Part shown: positions 42,266-51,259 of the stretch, piece by piece
Position numbering within the stretch: the stretch's first letter is position 1
Layout of the letters: the number at the start of each line of letters is the position of its first letter
Source: Anaerolineales bacterium
GTDB taxonomy: Bacteria; Chloroflexota; Anaerolineae; Anaerolineales; Villigracilaceae
DNA length: 64,000 nucleotides
Direction: 5' to 3'
NCBI GenBank assembly: GCA_016932715.1
Contig: JAFGCG010000108.1
Coordinates: forward strand, 20,695 to 84,694
Program-made: the position numbers and the translations under genes
Notes under the pieces: generated by a model
What the model was told of the DNA's origin: nothing
Database searches by the model: none
The model's input: only the letters and a program-made list of their open reading frames with translations

Positions 42266-42295
42266 AGCGGAGTAGGATAGTATTTTGGAGTACTC

Positions 42296-43966
42296 ATGAT
42301 CTCGATCACCGTTTCAAATGCCACCCTCATCCTCGGTTCCCATGTCATCTTTCGCGACCTGAGCTGGGAAGTTCAGCACGACCAGAAGATCGGCCTGATC
42401 GGTCCGAACGGCGCCGGGAAGTCTTCGCTGTTCAAGCTGATCACCGGCGAGCATGCGCCTGAAAAAGGCGGAGCGATCATCAAAGCCAGAGGTGTGACCG
42501 TTGGCTACCTGCCGCAGCATCCGGAATTCGAGCCGGAGAAGACAGCCCTCGCCCTGGCGCTGGAAGGTAACCCGCGCATGGCGGAAATCGAAAACGAGCT
42601 GCAGCGGATTGAAGGCAAACTGGGCATCCCGGAGGTGTACAACAACGCCAAAGCGCTCGAACGCGCCCTCGACGCGCAGCATAAACTGCTGGAAGAGTAT
42701 GAATCCCTGGGCGGGCTGAACTATACCTCACGCGTGCGCGAGCTTTTGCACGGACTGGGCTTGCCGGAATCCGATTTCGAGAAGCCCATCCGTGCGTTGA
42801 GCGGCGGACAGAAAAAACTTGTCGGTCTGGCGCGCTTGATGCTGGCACGCCCATCCGTGTTACTGCTTGACGAACCTGACAATCACCTCGATATGCCGGG
42901 CAAGGCCTATCTTGAAAAACTCATCAATGATTACCCTGGCGCGGTCGTGATCATCTCCCATGACCGCTACATCCTGGATGCCGTTGCAACGCACATCGCC
43001 GAGATCGAAGACGGCAGGATCACCACATTCGGCGGCAACTATACCGAATACATCATTGACAAAGAGGAGCGCCTGGCACGACAGGAAGAGCTCTACCAGA
43101 TCCAGCGGCGCGAGATCGGTCGTCTCGAAATGGCGCTGACACGCTATAAGCTATGGACGCAATTCAACGATAAATTTGCGAGTCGCATGCACGCCATGGA
43201 AGCGCGCATCGAGCGGATCGAAAAGATTGAGCGTCCGGTCATCGAGCGTCGCAAAATGGATCTGGCGTTGAACGGCTGGCGCGGGTCGAACCAGGTATTG
43301 GAATTGGATCGCGTGAAAAAAGTATTTGCTCACAGTTCGATCGGCGCGCAGGACAGAGTAATTCTCGACAACATCAACTTTCTCATCCGGCATGGCGAAC
43401 GCGTGGGTTTGATCGGCGCGAACGGGGCCGGCAAATCGGTGCTCTTGCGCCTGATCCTCGGAAAAGAGCAGCCCACAAACGGAGAGATCAAGATCGGTCC
43501 AAGTGTAAAGGTGGGTTACTATGCGCAGGAACATGAAACGCTGGATTTCAATCAGACGCTGATCGAGGCAGTGCGGCTGGCCGGCAGCATGAGCGAATCG
43601 AACGCGGTTTCGTTCCTCATCCGCTACCTGTTCACATACCAGCAGGCGACTCAGCGTATTGGATCGCTTTCGGGCGGCGAGCGCAGCCGGCTCCAGTTGG
43701 CATTGCTCGTTTTGTCGGGAGCGAACTTCCTCCTGCTCGATGAGCCCACCAACAACCTCGACATCGCTTCGGCCGAGGTCCTGGAAAACGCGTTGAACGA
43801 TTTCAACGGGACGGTGCTGGTCATTTCGCATGACCGCTACTTCCTTGACCGGACTGTCAGCCGGATCTTCGCGCTGGAGAACGCGGGGATCACGGAATCT
43901 GTTGGCGGCTACAGCGATTACGCAGCCAGGGCGGCGATCCACGCCAATGGACAGAAAACAGCCTGA
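42296..43966 (+). CDS. ABC-F family ATPase (ribosome-associated)
   Basis: 556 residues with two ABC domains and no membrane segment. Walker A sites GPNGAGKSSL (about residue 40) and GANGAGKSVL (about 380), signatures LSGGQKK and LSGGERSR, Walker B LLLDEPDNHLD and LLLDEPTNNLD. The first Walker B region has Asp where ABC-F proteins normally have Thr. The inter-domain linker (about 240-330), rich in charged residues (RIERIEKIERPVIERR), is the part that reaches into the ribosome. Members either regulate translation or protect ribosomes from antibiotics. The leader ORF and terminator upstream favour inducible expression. RBS TTTTGGAGTACTC. Confidence 0.92.
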   Translation: MISITVSNATLILGSHVIFRDLSWEVQHDQKIGLIGPNGAGKSSLFKLITGEHAPEKGGAIIKARGVTVGYLPQHPEFEPEKTALALALEGNPRMAEIENELQRIEGKLGIPEVYNNAKALERALDAQHKLLEEYESLGGLNYTSRVRELLHGLGLPESDFEKPIRALSGGQKKLVGLARLMLARPSVLLLDEPDNHLDMPGKAYLEKLINDYPGAVVIISHDRYILDAVATHIAEIEDGRITTFGGNYTEYIIDKEERLARQEELYQIQRREIGRLEMALTRYKLWTQFNDKFASRMHAMEARIERIEKIERPVIERRKMDLALNGWRGSNQVLELDRVKKVFAHSSIGAQDRVILDNINFLIRHGERVGLIGANGAGKSVLLRLILGKEQPTNGEIKIGPSVKVGYYAQEHETLDFNQTLIEAVRLAGSMSESNAVSFLIRYLFTYQQATQRIGSLSGGERSRLQLALLVLSGANFLLLDEPTNNLDIASAEVLENALNDFNGTVLVISHDRYFLDRTVSRIFALENAGITESVGGYSDYAARAAIHANGQKTA

Positions 43967-44008
43967 GGCGTGGGAAGTGAAAAAGGGAATGGGATACATC
44001 CTTTTCAC

Positions 44009-44118
44009 CACGGAGAACACGGAGTCCACAGAGAAGACCGTTTTAGAATCTCTGTGAACTCCCCCGGCACCTGCACGATTTGCTAAGCAAATCGGGGCAG
44101 GTGTGTGTCCTCTGTGGT
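44009..44118. repeat. CCACGGAGAACACGG repeat interrupted by a palindromic insert
   Basis: Host repeat CCACGGAGAACACGGAG... to ...CCTCTGTGGTGAG contains a nested 52-bp palindromic unit (44056-44107; GATTTGCTAAGCAAATC centre, CACCTGC/GCAGGTG arms). The same unit occurs in the opposite orientation at 62428-62479; the copy at 28211 is uninterrupted. Confidence 0.8.
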
Positions 44119-44188
44119 GAGAAATAGTTCGCCCATTCTTTTAGCCGCTCCCGTTGACAAATATTAACGATAAATGAAACAAATGTGC

Positions 44189-44194
44189 TATAAT
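44189..44194 (+). promoter_or_regulatory. Extended -10 of uvrA
   Basis: TGCTATAAT, about 35 bp before the uvrA ATG. A TTGACA at 44154-44159 is too distant (29 bp) to be a normal -35. Confidence 0.6.
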
Positions 44195-44229
44195 CGGTTT
44201 GTTTTTCCACTCTCCAAGAAGGTCACCTT

Positions 44230-47109
44230 ATGACATCCAATTCGATCCGTGTGGTGGGCGCCCGCGTGCACAATCTCAAGAACATTACCGTGGAGATCCC
44301 GCGCGATAAATTCGTCGTGATCACGGGCCTCTCCGGCTCGGGGAAATCTTCCCTGGCATTCGATACGATCTTTGCAGAGGGCCAGCGACGGTATGTCGAG
44401 TCATTGTCTGCGTATGCCCGCCAGTTCATCGGGCAGATGGACAAGCCCGACGTGGATTACATCGAGGGCCTCTCCCCGGCCGTTTCGATCGACCAGAAAT
44501 CCACCTCGCACAATCCCCGCTCGACGGTGGGTACTGTGACCGAGATCTACGACTTCATGAGACTTTTGTTCGCGCGCGCCGGCATCCCGCATTGTCCCGT
44601 CTGCGGGCGCGAGGTCGTCAAGCAATCGGCCCAGGAGATCGTCGACCAGATCGAAAAACTGCCCGAAGCGACGCGCATCCTGATCCTGTCTCCGCTGGTG
44701 CGTGCCCGCAAAGGGACTTACCAGGCCGTCTTCGAAGAGATCCGCAAGGCCGGTTTCGCCCGCGCCCGCGTCGACGGCAGGGTCCACAGCCTGGACGATG
44801 AGATCAGCCTTGACCGTTACAAGCAGCACACCATCGAAGCGGTTGTCGACCGCCTGGTGATTTCGAACGAGGGCGACAAAGAGGAACGCAAGGCTGCCCG
44901 CACCCGCATCACCGACTCGGTGGAGACCGCCCTCAAATTCGGGGAAGGCTACGTTTCCATCAGCCTCGTCGATCAGGAAGAGGACATCCATTTTTCAGAG
45001 CACCTCGCCTGCCCCGAGCATGGCACGACCATCTCCGAGGTGGAACCGCGCACCTTTTCGTTCAACACTCCCCAGGGCGCCTGCCCCGATTGCCAGGGGC
45101 TTGGCTCGAAACTGGAGATCGACCCGGAGCGCATCATCCCGGACCCCGACCGATCCCTGAACGAGGGCGCGATCGCCAGCATGGAGTGGAGCGGTCCCAA
45201 AGAGGAAGGCGGCTACTACTGGCAAGCCCTCGAAGGGGCTGCCCGAGCCTACCGGATCGACCTCGACAAGCCCGTCCGGGAATTGACGCCGGAGCAAATG
45301 AACATCATTCTCTACGGCACCGGCGACAGGCAAATCGAGATGAAGTATCGAAATTCGAATGGGAATGAGTTCCGCTTCTCACGCGCCTTCGAGGGCGTGA
45401 TCACCAACATGGAACGGCGCTACAAGGAGACAAATTCGGAATACATCCGCGAAAAGATCAACGAATTCATGTCCGACCGTCCCTGCCCCACCTGCCGGGG
45501 CAAGCGCCTCAATCCCGCCGCCCTGGCAGTCACCGTGGATGATGTCAATATCATCACGGCGACGTCCTGGCCCGTCCTGACGACCCTCGAATGGGTAAAG
45601 AAAATCTCCGGCAGGAATTCGCCGCTGACCGCCAAGCAGAAGACAATCGGCGAACGTGTGTTGAAGGAGATCAGCGAGCGGTTATCCTTCCTCGTCAACG
45701 TTGGGCTGGATTACCTGACGCTGAATCGCTCTGCCGTCACGTTATCAGGCGGGGAGGCGCAGCGTATCCGGCTTGCCACGCAGGTCGGCTCGCGCCTGGT
45801 CGGCGTGCTGTATGTGCTGGATGAGCCGTCCATCGGGCTGCATCCGCGCGATAATGCCAGGCTGCTGACAACCCTCAAAGGTCTGCGGGATTTGGGAAAT
45901 ACCGTTCTGGTTGTCGAGCATGACGATGAAACGATCCGCGAAGCGGACTGGGTGGTGGACCTGGGTCCTGCCGCGGGTGAACATGGCGGACGCGTCATTG
46001 CGGAGGGAACGCCAAAACAGATCCTGGCACACCCAAAGTCGCTGACGGGAGCATATCTCTCGGGGCGCAAACAGGTCGAAGTCCCGAAGAAGAGGCGGAA
46101 CGGGAATGGCAAATCGCTGCGGATTGTCGGCGCGGCAGCAAACAACTTGAAGAGCATCGACGTCGCGATCCCATTAGGCAGGCTGGTCTGCATCACCGGC
46201 GTTTCAGGGTCGGGCAAGTCCACGCTGATGAGTGACATTTTGTATGGCGCGCTGGCAGCAAAACTGATGGGTGCGCACACTTCGGCGGGCGAACATGAGC
46301 GCATCGAAGGGATCGAACACCTCGACAAGATCATCAATATCGACCAGTCACCTATCGGCCGCACGCCGCGTTCGAACCCCGGCACGTACACGAGTCTGTT
46401 CGACGAGATCCGCAAGCTTTATGCGGAGCTGCCCGAGAGCAAGGTGCGCGGCTACAAACCGGGGCGTTTCTCGTTCAATGTGCACGGCGGGCGCTGTGAA
46501 GCCTGCCAGGGCCAGGGCGAACTGCGGATCGAAATGCAGTTCCTGCCCGATGTGTATGTGCCCTGTGATGTCTGTCATGGCAAGCGCTTCAACCGCGAGA
46601 CGCTGCAGGTCCTGTTCCGGGACAAATATTCGATTGCCGATGTGCTCGACATGACCGTCGATCATGCCCTGGAGGAGTTCAAGAACTATCCGCCCATGCA
46701 GAACAAGTTGAAGCTGCTCCAGGAAGTAGGACTCGGTTACGTGCGGATCGGTCAGCCCGCGACTACACTCTCGGGCGGTGAAGCCCAGCGCGTGAAGCTC
46801 TCGAAGGAGCTTTCACGCCGCGCGACGGGCCGCACGCTCTACGTGTTGGATGAACCGTCTGTCGGCCTGCACGCCGCCGATGTCCACAAACTGATCGAAG
46901 TCCTGCAAAGGCTTGTGGAGGCAGGCAATTCCGTGCTGATCATCGAGCATAACCTGGATATCATCAAGACCGCGGACTGGCTGATCGACCTGGGACCGGA
47001 AGGCGGGGACCGCGGCGGTGAACTCATCGCCGAAGGAACGCCGGAACAGGTCATGAAGATCAAAGAATCCTATACGGGGAAATATCTCAAAGAGCATATG
47101 AAAAAGTAG
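44230..47109 (+). CDS. uvrA: Excinuclease ABC subunit A
   Basis: Damage-recognition ATPase of nucleotide excision repair. First Walker [11 protein letters not shown] at residues 33-42, the insertion-domain zinc finger starting [33 protein letters not shown]. The second half has [11 protein letters not shown], the zinc region CEACQGQG...[20 protein letters not shown] and [13 protein letters not shown]. 959 residues, normal length, no disruptions. RBS AAGAAGGTCACC. Single-gene unit followed by a GTAGACAGGT word repeat. Confidence 0.97.
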   Translation: MTSNSIRVVGARVHNLKNITVEIPRDKFVVITGLSGSGKSSLAFDTIFAEGQRRYVESLSAYARQFIGQMDKPDVDYIEGLSPAVSIDQKSTSHNPRSTVGTVTEIYDFMRLLFARAGIPHCPVCGREVVKQSAQEIVDQIEKLPEATRILILSPLVRARKGTYQAVFEEIRKAGFARARVDGRVHSLDDEISLDRYKQHTIEAVVDRLVISNEGDKEERKAARTRITDSVETALKFGEGYVSISLVDQEEDIHFSEHLACPEHGTTISEVEPRTFSFNTPQGACPDCQGLGSKLEIDPERIIPDPDRSLNEGAIASMEWSGPKEEGGYYWQALEGAARAYRIDLDKPVRELTPEQMNIILYGTGDRQIEMKYRNSNGNEFRFSRAFEGVITNMERRYKETNSEYIREKINEFMSDRPCPTCRGKRLNPAALAVTVDDVNIITATSWPVLTTLEWVKKISGRNSPLTAKQKTIGERVLKEISERLSFLVNVGLDYLTLNRSAVTLSGGEAQRIRLATQVGSRLVGVLYVLDEPSIGLHPRDNARLLTTLKGLRDLGNTVLVVEHDDETIREADWVVDLGPAAGEHGGRVIAEGTPKQILAHPKSLTGAYLSGRKQVEVPKKRRNGNGKSLRIVGAAANNLKSIDVAIPLGRLVCITGVSGSGKSTLMSDILYGALAAKLMGAHTSAGEHERIEGIEHLDKIINIDQSPIGRTPRSNPGTYTSLFDEIRKLYAELPESKVRGYKPGRFSFNVHGGRCEACQGQGELRIEMQFLPDVYVPCDVCHGKRFNRETLQVLFRDKYSIADVLDMTVDHALEEFKNYPPMQNKLKLLQEVGLGYVRIGQPATTLSGGEAQRVKLSKELSRRATGRTLYVLDEPSVGLHAADVHKLIEVLQRLVEAGNSVLIIEHNLDIIKTADWLIDLGPEGGDRGGELIAEGTPEQVMKIKESYTGKYLKEHMKK

Positions 47110-47186
47110 ACAAGTAGACAGGTACACAGGTAAACAGGTAAACAAGTCTTGTATCGACCTGTCTACTTGTGTACCTGTCTACTTCC
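47106..47186. repeat. GTAGACAGGT / ACCTGTCTAC word repeat with inverted halves
   Basis: About five copies of an 8-9-nt word (GTAGACAAG, GTACACAGG, GTAAACAGG) are followed by their reverse complements, so the tract can fold into a long hairpin just past uvrA. Similar tract at 59985-60049; a copy lies in frame within argS (50649-50690). Confidence 0.75.
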
Positions 47187-47302
47187 GCCGCCTGCCCCTC
47201 CAAACCATCCGCACACAAGTTATCTTTTTCAGGTAGAATTATTTCCCGTGCGGGAGGAATACGGAGGGATCCGTCTTTCTCCTGCCTTCAAAGGAAACCA
47301 TT

Positions 47303-48526
47303 ATGTTGAATCGAACGCCAACAAATACGTCAAATACCATTAACGCCTACCGCAAAAAACGCCAGCAGAAGGGATCCTTCCTGATGTACGGAGCCATTGC
47401 GCTGGTCGTGATCGGGTTCATCCTGCTGGTGGTCTGGATGACGAGACCGGGCCAGCCGCTCGGGCAATACTTTGCAACGGATACTCCTACACCCACCGTC
47501 ACGTTTACGCCTACGAATACCTCAACACCCACATTGACACCGACTATCACAGAGACTCCCACTCAAACCCTGACCGCCACACCTTCCGGACCGTTTACGT
47601 ACATCCTTCAGGAAGGGGATACGCTGCCTGCGCTGGCGGAGAGATTCAACCTCGGTCCTGACGGTGTCCTGTTGATCCTGGACAATAACCCACAAATCAT
47701 GGAAGCCAGCGGTGTTTACTTCGTCGGCCAGGAGTTGACCATTCCCCCGCCTGGGACGACACGGGCGACAACCACGCCCATCCCCCCCAACCTGTCACGC
47801 GGGACAAGAGTCGAATACCAGGTCCTGCCTGGTGACACGCTGGCAGGCATTGCATCCAAATTCAATAGCACGCAGGAAGATATCATCAAGGCAAATCCCG
47901 ATCTCGCTGAAGATGTCAATAATCTTCAGGTCGGACAAAGCCTGCAAATTCCAGTCAATATGGTAACCGCAACCGCGACGCTGCCGCCTACCTCCACGCC
48001 GATTACCCCCACTGTCCAGGGTGGACAGCCAACCGCGGCCGCAACGACCGCGGCTTCCACGACAGCCGCCGCGACGCCTGTCGCAGCCAGCGGTGGGACC
48101 GCCGCGTGCGCGTTTGAGGAGAATGCTCAATTCGTCAGCCAGCTGCAGAAGTTGATCAACGACGAGCGCGCCAAAGCGGGTTTGCCAGCCCTGGTCATCA
48201 ATGCGCAATTGACTGCGGCCGCAAAAGATCACGCTGTAGACATGCTCTGCAACAACTATCTCAGCCACACCGGTCTGGATGGTTCCACCCCGCAGGACCG
48301 CGTCAGGAAAGCAGGGTTTACTGCATCGCTTGTCGTCGAGGATCTGTATGCATTGCATCCCGCCTACGGTGGCAACCCGCAGTCCGCGTTCGATTGGTGG
48401 ATGGCTGACCCCGCTTCGAAGGCTGATCTGCTCAACCCCAATACGACCGCGTTCGGCATTGCGTATGTGTCTTCGGACAAGAGTCTGCTCGGCGGATACT
48501 TCGTCGTCGTCGCGGCAAAACCATAG
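47303..48526 (+). CDS. Membrane-anchored LysM-CAP surface protein
   Basis: 407 residues. A short cytoplasmic N-terminus is followed by a membrane segment (GAIALVVIGFILLVVWM, about 29-47), a Thr/Pro stalk, two LysM domains (ILQEGDTLPALAERFN and YQVLPGDTLAGIASKFN), an Ala/Thr linker, and a CAP/SCP domain. The CAP domain starts LQKLINDERAKAGLPAL and contains the His-rich region KDHAVDMLCNNYLSHTG. It is located outside the membrane and bound to peptidoglycan. CAP domains have lipid-binding or proteolysis-related roles in other systems; none can be assigned here. Confidence 0.87.
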   Translation: MLNRTPTNTSNTINAYRKKRQQKGSFLMYGAIALVVIGFILLVVWMTRPGQPLGQYFATDTPTPTVTFTPTNTSTPTLTPTITETPTQTLTATPSGPFTYILQEGDTLPALAERFNLGPDGVLLILDNNPQIMEASGVYFVGQELTIPPPGTTRATTTPIPPNLSRGTRVEYQVLPGDTLAGIASKFNSTQEDIIKANPDLAEDVNNLQVGQSLQIPVNMVTATATLPPTSTPITPTVQGGQPTAAATTAASTTAAATPVAASGGTAACAFEENAQFVSQLQKLINDERAKAGLPALVINAQLTAAAKDHAVDMLCNNYLSHTGLDGSTPQDRVRKAGFTASLVVEDLYALHPAYGGNPQSAFDWWMADPASKADLLNPNTTAFGIAYVSSDKSLLGGYFVVVAAKP

Positions 48527-48606
48527 AATTGCTGGACAAAACGTATCGCCTCATGTAAAATACATCGCCGTCAAACACGAAAGGCAAGAATTTTTGGAGG
48601 AAGACC

Positions 48607-48945
48607 TTGGCTAACATTAAGTCACAAATCAAACGAAACCGTCAGAACGAGAACCGCCGCCTGCGTAACCGCAACATACGTGGCGCCGCTCGGACTGCCG
48701 TCAGTCAGGCTCGCGCAGCTCTCGAAGCGAATGAACCCGAAACCAAAGCAGCGATCCTGAAGGCGATCAGCGCCCTCGACAAGGCTGCGGAAAAAGGCGT
48801 GATCCACAAGAACAATGCCGCCCGCCGCAAGGGCCGCCTGATGAAGAAACTCGCTGCGATCGGGACTGGGACTTCTGCCCCGGAGGCGAAGCCTGCAAAG
48901 GCAAAGAAGGCGGCGCCGCGGCGCCGCAGCAACGCCTCCAAGTAA
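48607..48945 (+). CDS. rpsT: 30S ribosomal protein S20
   Basis: 112 residues. MANIKSQIKRNRQNENRRLRN is the standard S20 N-terminus, and a helical centre with EPETKAAILKAISALDKAAEKGVIHKNNAARRKGRLMKK follows. The tail (KPAKAKKAAPRRRSNASK) is a Lys/Ala extension beyond the usual 85-90 residues. Initiation is at TTG 48607, supported by GGAGGAAGACC and by the conserved N-terminus. A non-ATG start on rpsT is known in other bacteria, where it contributes to autoregulation. A wobble-rich terminator follows at 48998. Confidence 0.96.
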   Translation: MANIKSQIKRNRQNENRRLRNRNIRGAARTAVSQARAALEANEPETKAAILKAISALDKAAEKGVIHKNNAARRKGRLMKKLAAIGTGTSAPEAKPAKAKKAAPRRRSNASK

Positions 48946-48997
48946 TGCGAGTTATTCTTCCTGCAAAAAGCACGCAGGCATATGGGTTTCAGAAAAG

Positions 48998-49023
48998 ACG
49001 GGAGTCGCAAGGCTCCTGTTTTT
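48998..49023 (+). terminator. Intrinsic terminator after rpsT
   Basis: ACGGGAGTC and GGCTCCTGT form a 9-bp stem (two G-U pairs) with a GCAA tetraloop, followed by TTTTT. Confidence 0.75.
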
Positions 49024-49035
49024 GTTCCCTGTTGA

Positions 49036-49041
49036 TATAAT
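49036..49041 (+). promoter_or_regulatory. Extended -10 of argS
   Basis: TGATATAAT. The predicted start is about 65 nt upstream of the argS ATG, so the whole 21-bp tandem repeat is transcribed as the 5' leader. Confidence 0.6.
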
Positions 49042-49049
49042 CTCAAGAT

Positions 49050-49112
49050 CATCCACAGGATTGCTTCGCTTATCCGCAGGATCGCTCCGCTTATCCACAG
49101 GATTGCTTCGCT
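49050..49112. repeat. Three 21-bp tandem repeats in the argS 5' leader
   Basis: Units TATCCACAGGATTGCTTCGCT at 49050, 49071 and 49092 (units 1 and 3 differ only at the first base; unit 2 has three changes). Each junction contains a sequence at or one mismatch from the DnaA-box consensus TTATCCACA (exact at 49091-49099). Related single units lie at 34438 and 62318. Confidence 0.85.
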
Positions 49113-49113
49113 T

Positions 49114-50970
49114 ATGTTTCAAAAAGAACAACAACTCATCGAAGACAAAATAAAGGCATACAGTTCAGCGCATGGACTTCCGCTCGCCGAATTGAAATGG
49201 CAGCCCATTCCCTTCGCGGGCGAATGGGGCGTTTCAACGTCGTTCTTTCAGACCGCGGCGAACGAAGCGCGCGCGGGCAGCGGGAATCCCGCAAAAGGCA
49301 CGCGGGACTATAGAAAGATCCCGGTGCCGCAGCGCGCCCAGGAGATCGCCGAGCAGGTCAAAGGGGAGATCGGAAACGTGCCCGGCATCACTCGTGTCGA
49401 AGCGCTGAAGGGCTATCTCAACCTCTATTTCACGACCTCCGAATATGCCCGTCGCGTGATGGATGAAGTGCTCGCCTCTCGCGCGGACTTTGGGCGGGGC
49501 GCGGCGAAAACGGAACGGGTCATGGTCGAATACTCCCAGCCGAATACGCATCACTCCATCCACATCGGCCATGCGCGCACGACACTGCTGGGCGAATCGC
49601 TGGCACGCATTGTGGAATTCGCAGGCTTCGATACCATCCGCGCGACCTATCCCGGCGACATCGGTCTGGGAGTCATCACGATCTTATGGGCATACGACAA
49701 ATTTTATAAAGGCCGGGAACCTGAAGGCGTCCACGAGCGCGGACAATGGCTGTTGAAAATTTACGCAGAAGCGACAGCTTTACTCGAGCCGAAAGAGAAT
49801 GAGACGTCCGAGGAGAAAGCGAAACGTGAAACCTACGATGCCGAACGCCGCGAGATGTACCGCAAATGGGACGCGCATGATCCATACGTACGCGAACTCT
49901 GGCGCGTGACGCGCGAATGGAGCCTGGAGGAGTTCCGGGATATTCTGCGGATGCTGGATGTCAACATGGATGTCTGGTTCTTCGAATCGGAAGTGGATGA
50001 GCCCTCCAAAGCCATCGTGGAGGAACTGATCGCCAAAGGCATCGCGGAAGACGAGCGCCCGCAGGGACCCGTGATCGTAAAGATCGATGAAAAACTTGGC
50101 TTGACCAAGGAAAAGTACCGCACGATGGTCATCCTGCGCAGTGATGGCACGTCCCTTTATTCGACCAAAGATCTGGCGCTGGCAAAACAGAAGTTTGAGG
50201 AGTATCACGTTGACCGCTCGATCTACGTGGTGGACTTTCGCCAGAGTTTGCACTTTCAGCAGGTCTTCAAGATCCTCGAACTATGGGGCTTTCCGCAGGC
50301 AGCCAAGTGCTATCACCTGTCTTATGGCTATATCACGCTGCCAGAGGGCGCCATGTCGGCGCGGCGCGGGCGCGTCGTTTTACTCAAAGATGTCGCCGAC
50401 GAAGCAGTGAAACGCGTGCTCGCGGTTGAGTCAGAGAAAAGCGGGAACATCCCCGAAGCCGAACGCGAGGCGATCGCGAAACAAATCGGTCTGGGGGCGC
50501 TCACCTATTCGATCTTATCTGTGGACAACAACAAGGATATTGTCTTCAACATCGACGAAGCATTATCCTTCGACGGTCGGACCGGACCGTACATCCAGAA
50601 CGCCCACGTGAGAGCCAACAGTATATTGAAAAAGGCAGGCTGGTTAGGTGGACAGGTAGACAAGTACATAAGTACCCAGATAAACGACTTCGATTATGAA
50701 TTAACCAAACATGAGATCGAACTCATCGAACAGATCTCGCGCTTCCCGAACACTGTACAGCAGGCCGCCAGCGAGTACCGTCCGCTGGTGATGGCGTCCT
50801 ACGCCTATGACCTGGCGAACGCGTTCCACTCCTTCTATCATGCGGTCCCCGTGCTGCAAAGCGCGCAGGCCGATGTGAAGCAGGCGCGCTTGCGTCTGGT
50901 CGCGGCGGCGAAGCAGACGCTTGCGAATGCCTTGCGGTTGCTCGACATCAAGGCGCCCGAAGTCATGTAG
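49114..50970 (+). CDS. argS: Arginyl-tRNA synthetase
   Basis: 618 residues. N-terminal Add-1 domain, then the class I HIGH motif in SQPNTHHSIHIGHARTTLLG near residue 145, the catalytic Rossmann fold, DFRQSLHFQQVFKILELWG, KMSKS-equivalent region MSARRGRVVLL near 413, and the anticodon-binding helical domain ending FYHAVPVLQSAQ. Near residues 512-526 the sequence LGGQVDKYISTQIND is encoded by an in-frame word repeat of the GTAGACAAGT type and is unlike the usual continuation after the RANSILKKAG helix. No Shine-Dalgarno precedes the ATG. Probably the charging enzyme for all tRNA-Arg. Confidence 0.95.
   Translation: MFQKEQQLIEDKIKAYSSAHGLPLAELKWQPIPFAGEWGVSTSFFQTAANEARAGSGNPAKGTRDYRKIPVPQRAQEIAEQVKGEIGNVPGITRVEALKGYLNLYFTTSEYARRVMDEVLASRADFGRGAAKTERVMVEYSQPNTHHSIHIGHARTTLLGESLARIVEFAGFDTIRATYPGDIGLGVITILWAYDKFYKGREPEGVHERGQWLLKIYAEATALLEPKENETSEEKAKRETYDAERREMYRKWDAHDPYVRELWRVTREWSLEEFRDILRMLDVNMDVWFFESEVDEPSKAIVEELIAKGIAEDERPQGPVIVKIDEKLGLTKEKYRTMVILRSDGTSLYSTKDLALAKQKFEEYHVDRSIYVVDFRQSLHFQQVFKILELWGFPQAAKCYHLSYGYITLPEGAMSARRGRVVLLKDVADEAVKRVLAVESEKSGNIPEAEREAIAKQIGLGALTYSILSVDNNKDIVFNIDEALSFDGRTGPYIQNAHVRANSILKKAGWLGGQVDKYISTQINDFDYELTKHEIELIEQISRFPNTVQQAASEYRPLVMASYAYDLANAFHSFYHAVPVLQSAQADVKQARLRLVAAAKQTLANALRLLDIKAPEVM
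50649..50690. repeat. GTAGACAAGT word repeat in frame inside argS
   Basis: GGTGGACAGGTAGACAAGTA followed by CATAAGTACCCAGATAAACG: four to five copies of the 8-9-nt word that elsewhere fills intergenic gaps (47106, 59985). No stop is introduced. Confidence 0.75.
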
Positions 50971-50973
50971 GGT

Positions 50974-51009
50974 AAAGGCTAAACGCTATCTGTACGTTTA
51001 GCCTTTTTT
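50974..51009 (+). terminator. Intrinsic terminator after argS
   Basis: AAAGGCTAAACG and CGTTTAGCCTTT form a 12-bp stem followed by TTTT. Confidence 0.9.
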
Positions 51010-51023
51010 ATTTAGAATTGCCC

Positions 51024-51150
51024 ATGTCGTTGCGAGGAGTGGCGCTTCGCGCTGAGCGGAGGGCGAAGCCCGAAGACGAAGCGTGAGCGCCACGACGAAG
51101 CAATCTCCACTAAAAGAGGAGCTTGCTTCGCCTGCGGCTCGCAACGACAT
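51024..51150. repeat. ATGTCGTTGCGAGGAG ... CTCGCAACGACAT palindromic repeat, copy 1
   Basis: Outer arms ATGTCGTTGCGAG and CTCGCAACGACAT flank a CGCTGAGCGGAGGGCGAAGC segment and GACGAAGCAATCTCC. A second copy is at 58906-59011. The rest of the gap (51151-51259) can fold into GGAGAGGCTC/GAGCCGCTCC and ACACTG/CAGTGT hairpins before the next gene's RBS. Confidence 0.8.
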
Positions 51151-51259
51151 AAAACGAATTTGTAATTAAGTCACTTGGGTAAAAACGGAGAGGCTCAAAA
51201 CCAAAGCCGAGCCGCTCCGGACACTGTCCTCAGTGTGACTTTATGAATAGGAGAATCCT

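Noticed and set aside
49050..49112. DnaA-box cluster as a replication origin
   Set aside because: No dnaA, dnaN, gyrB or AT-rich unwinding region is nearby, and the same unit occurs singly elsewhere. Kept only as a finding about repeats.
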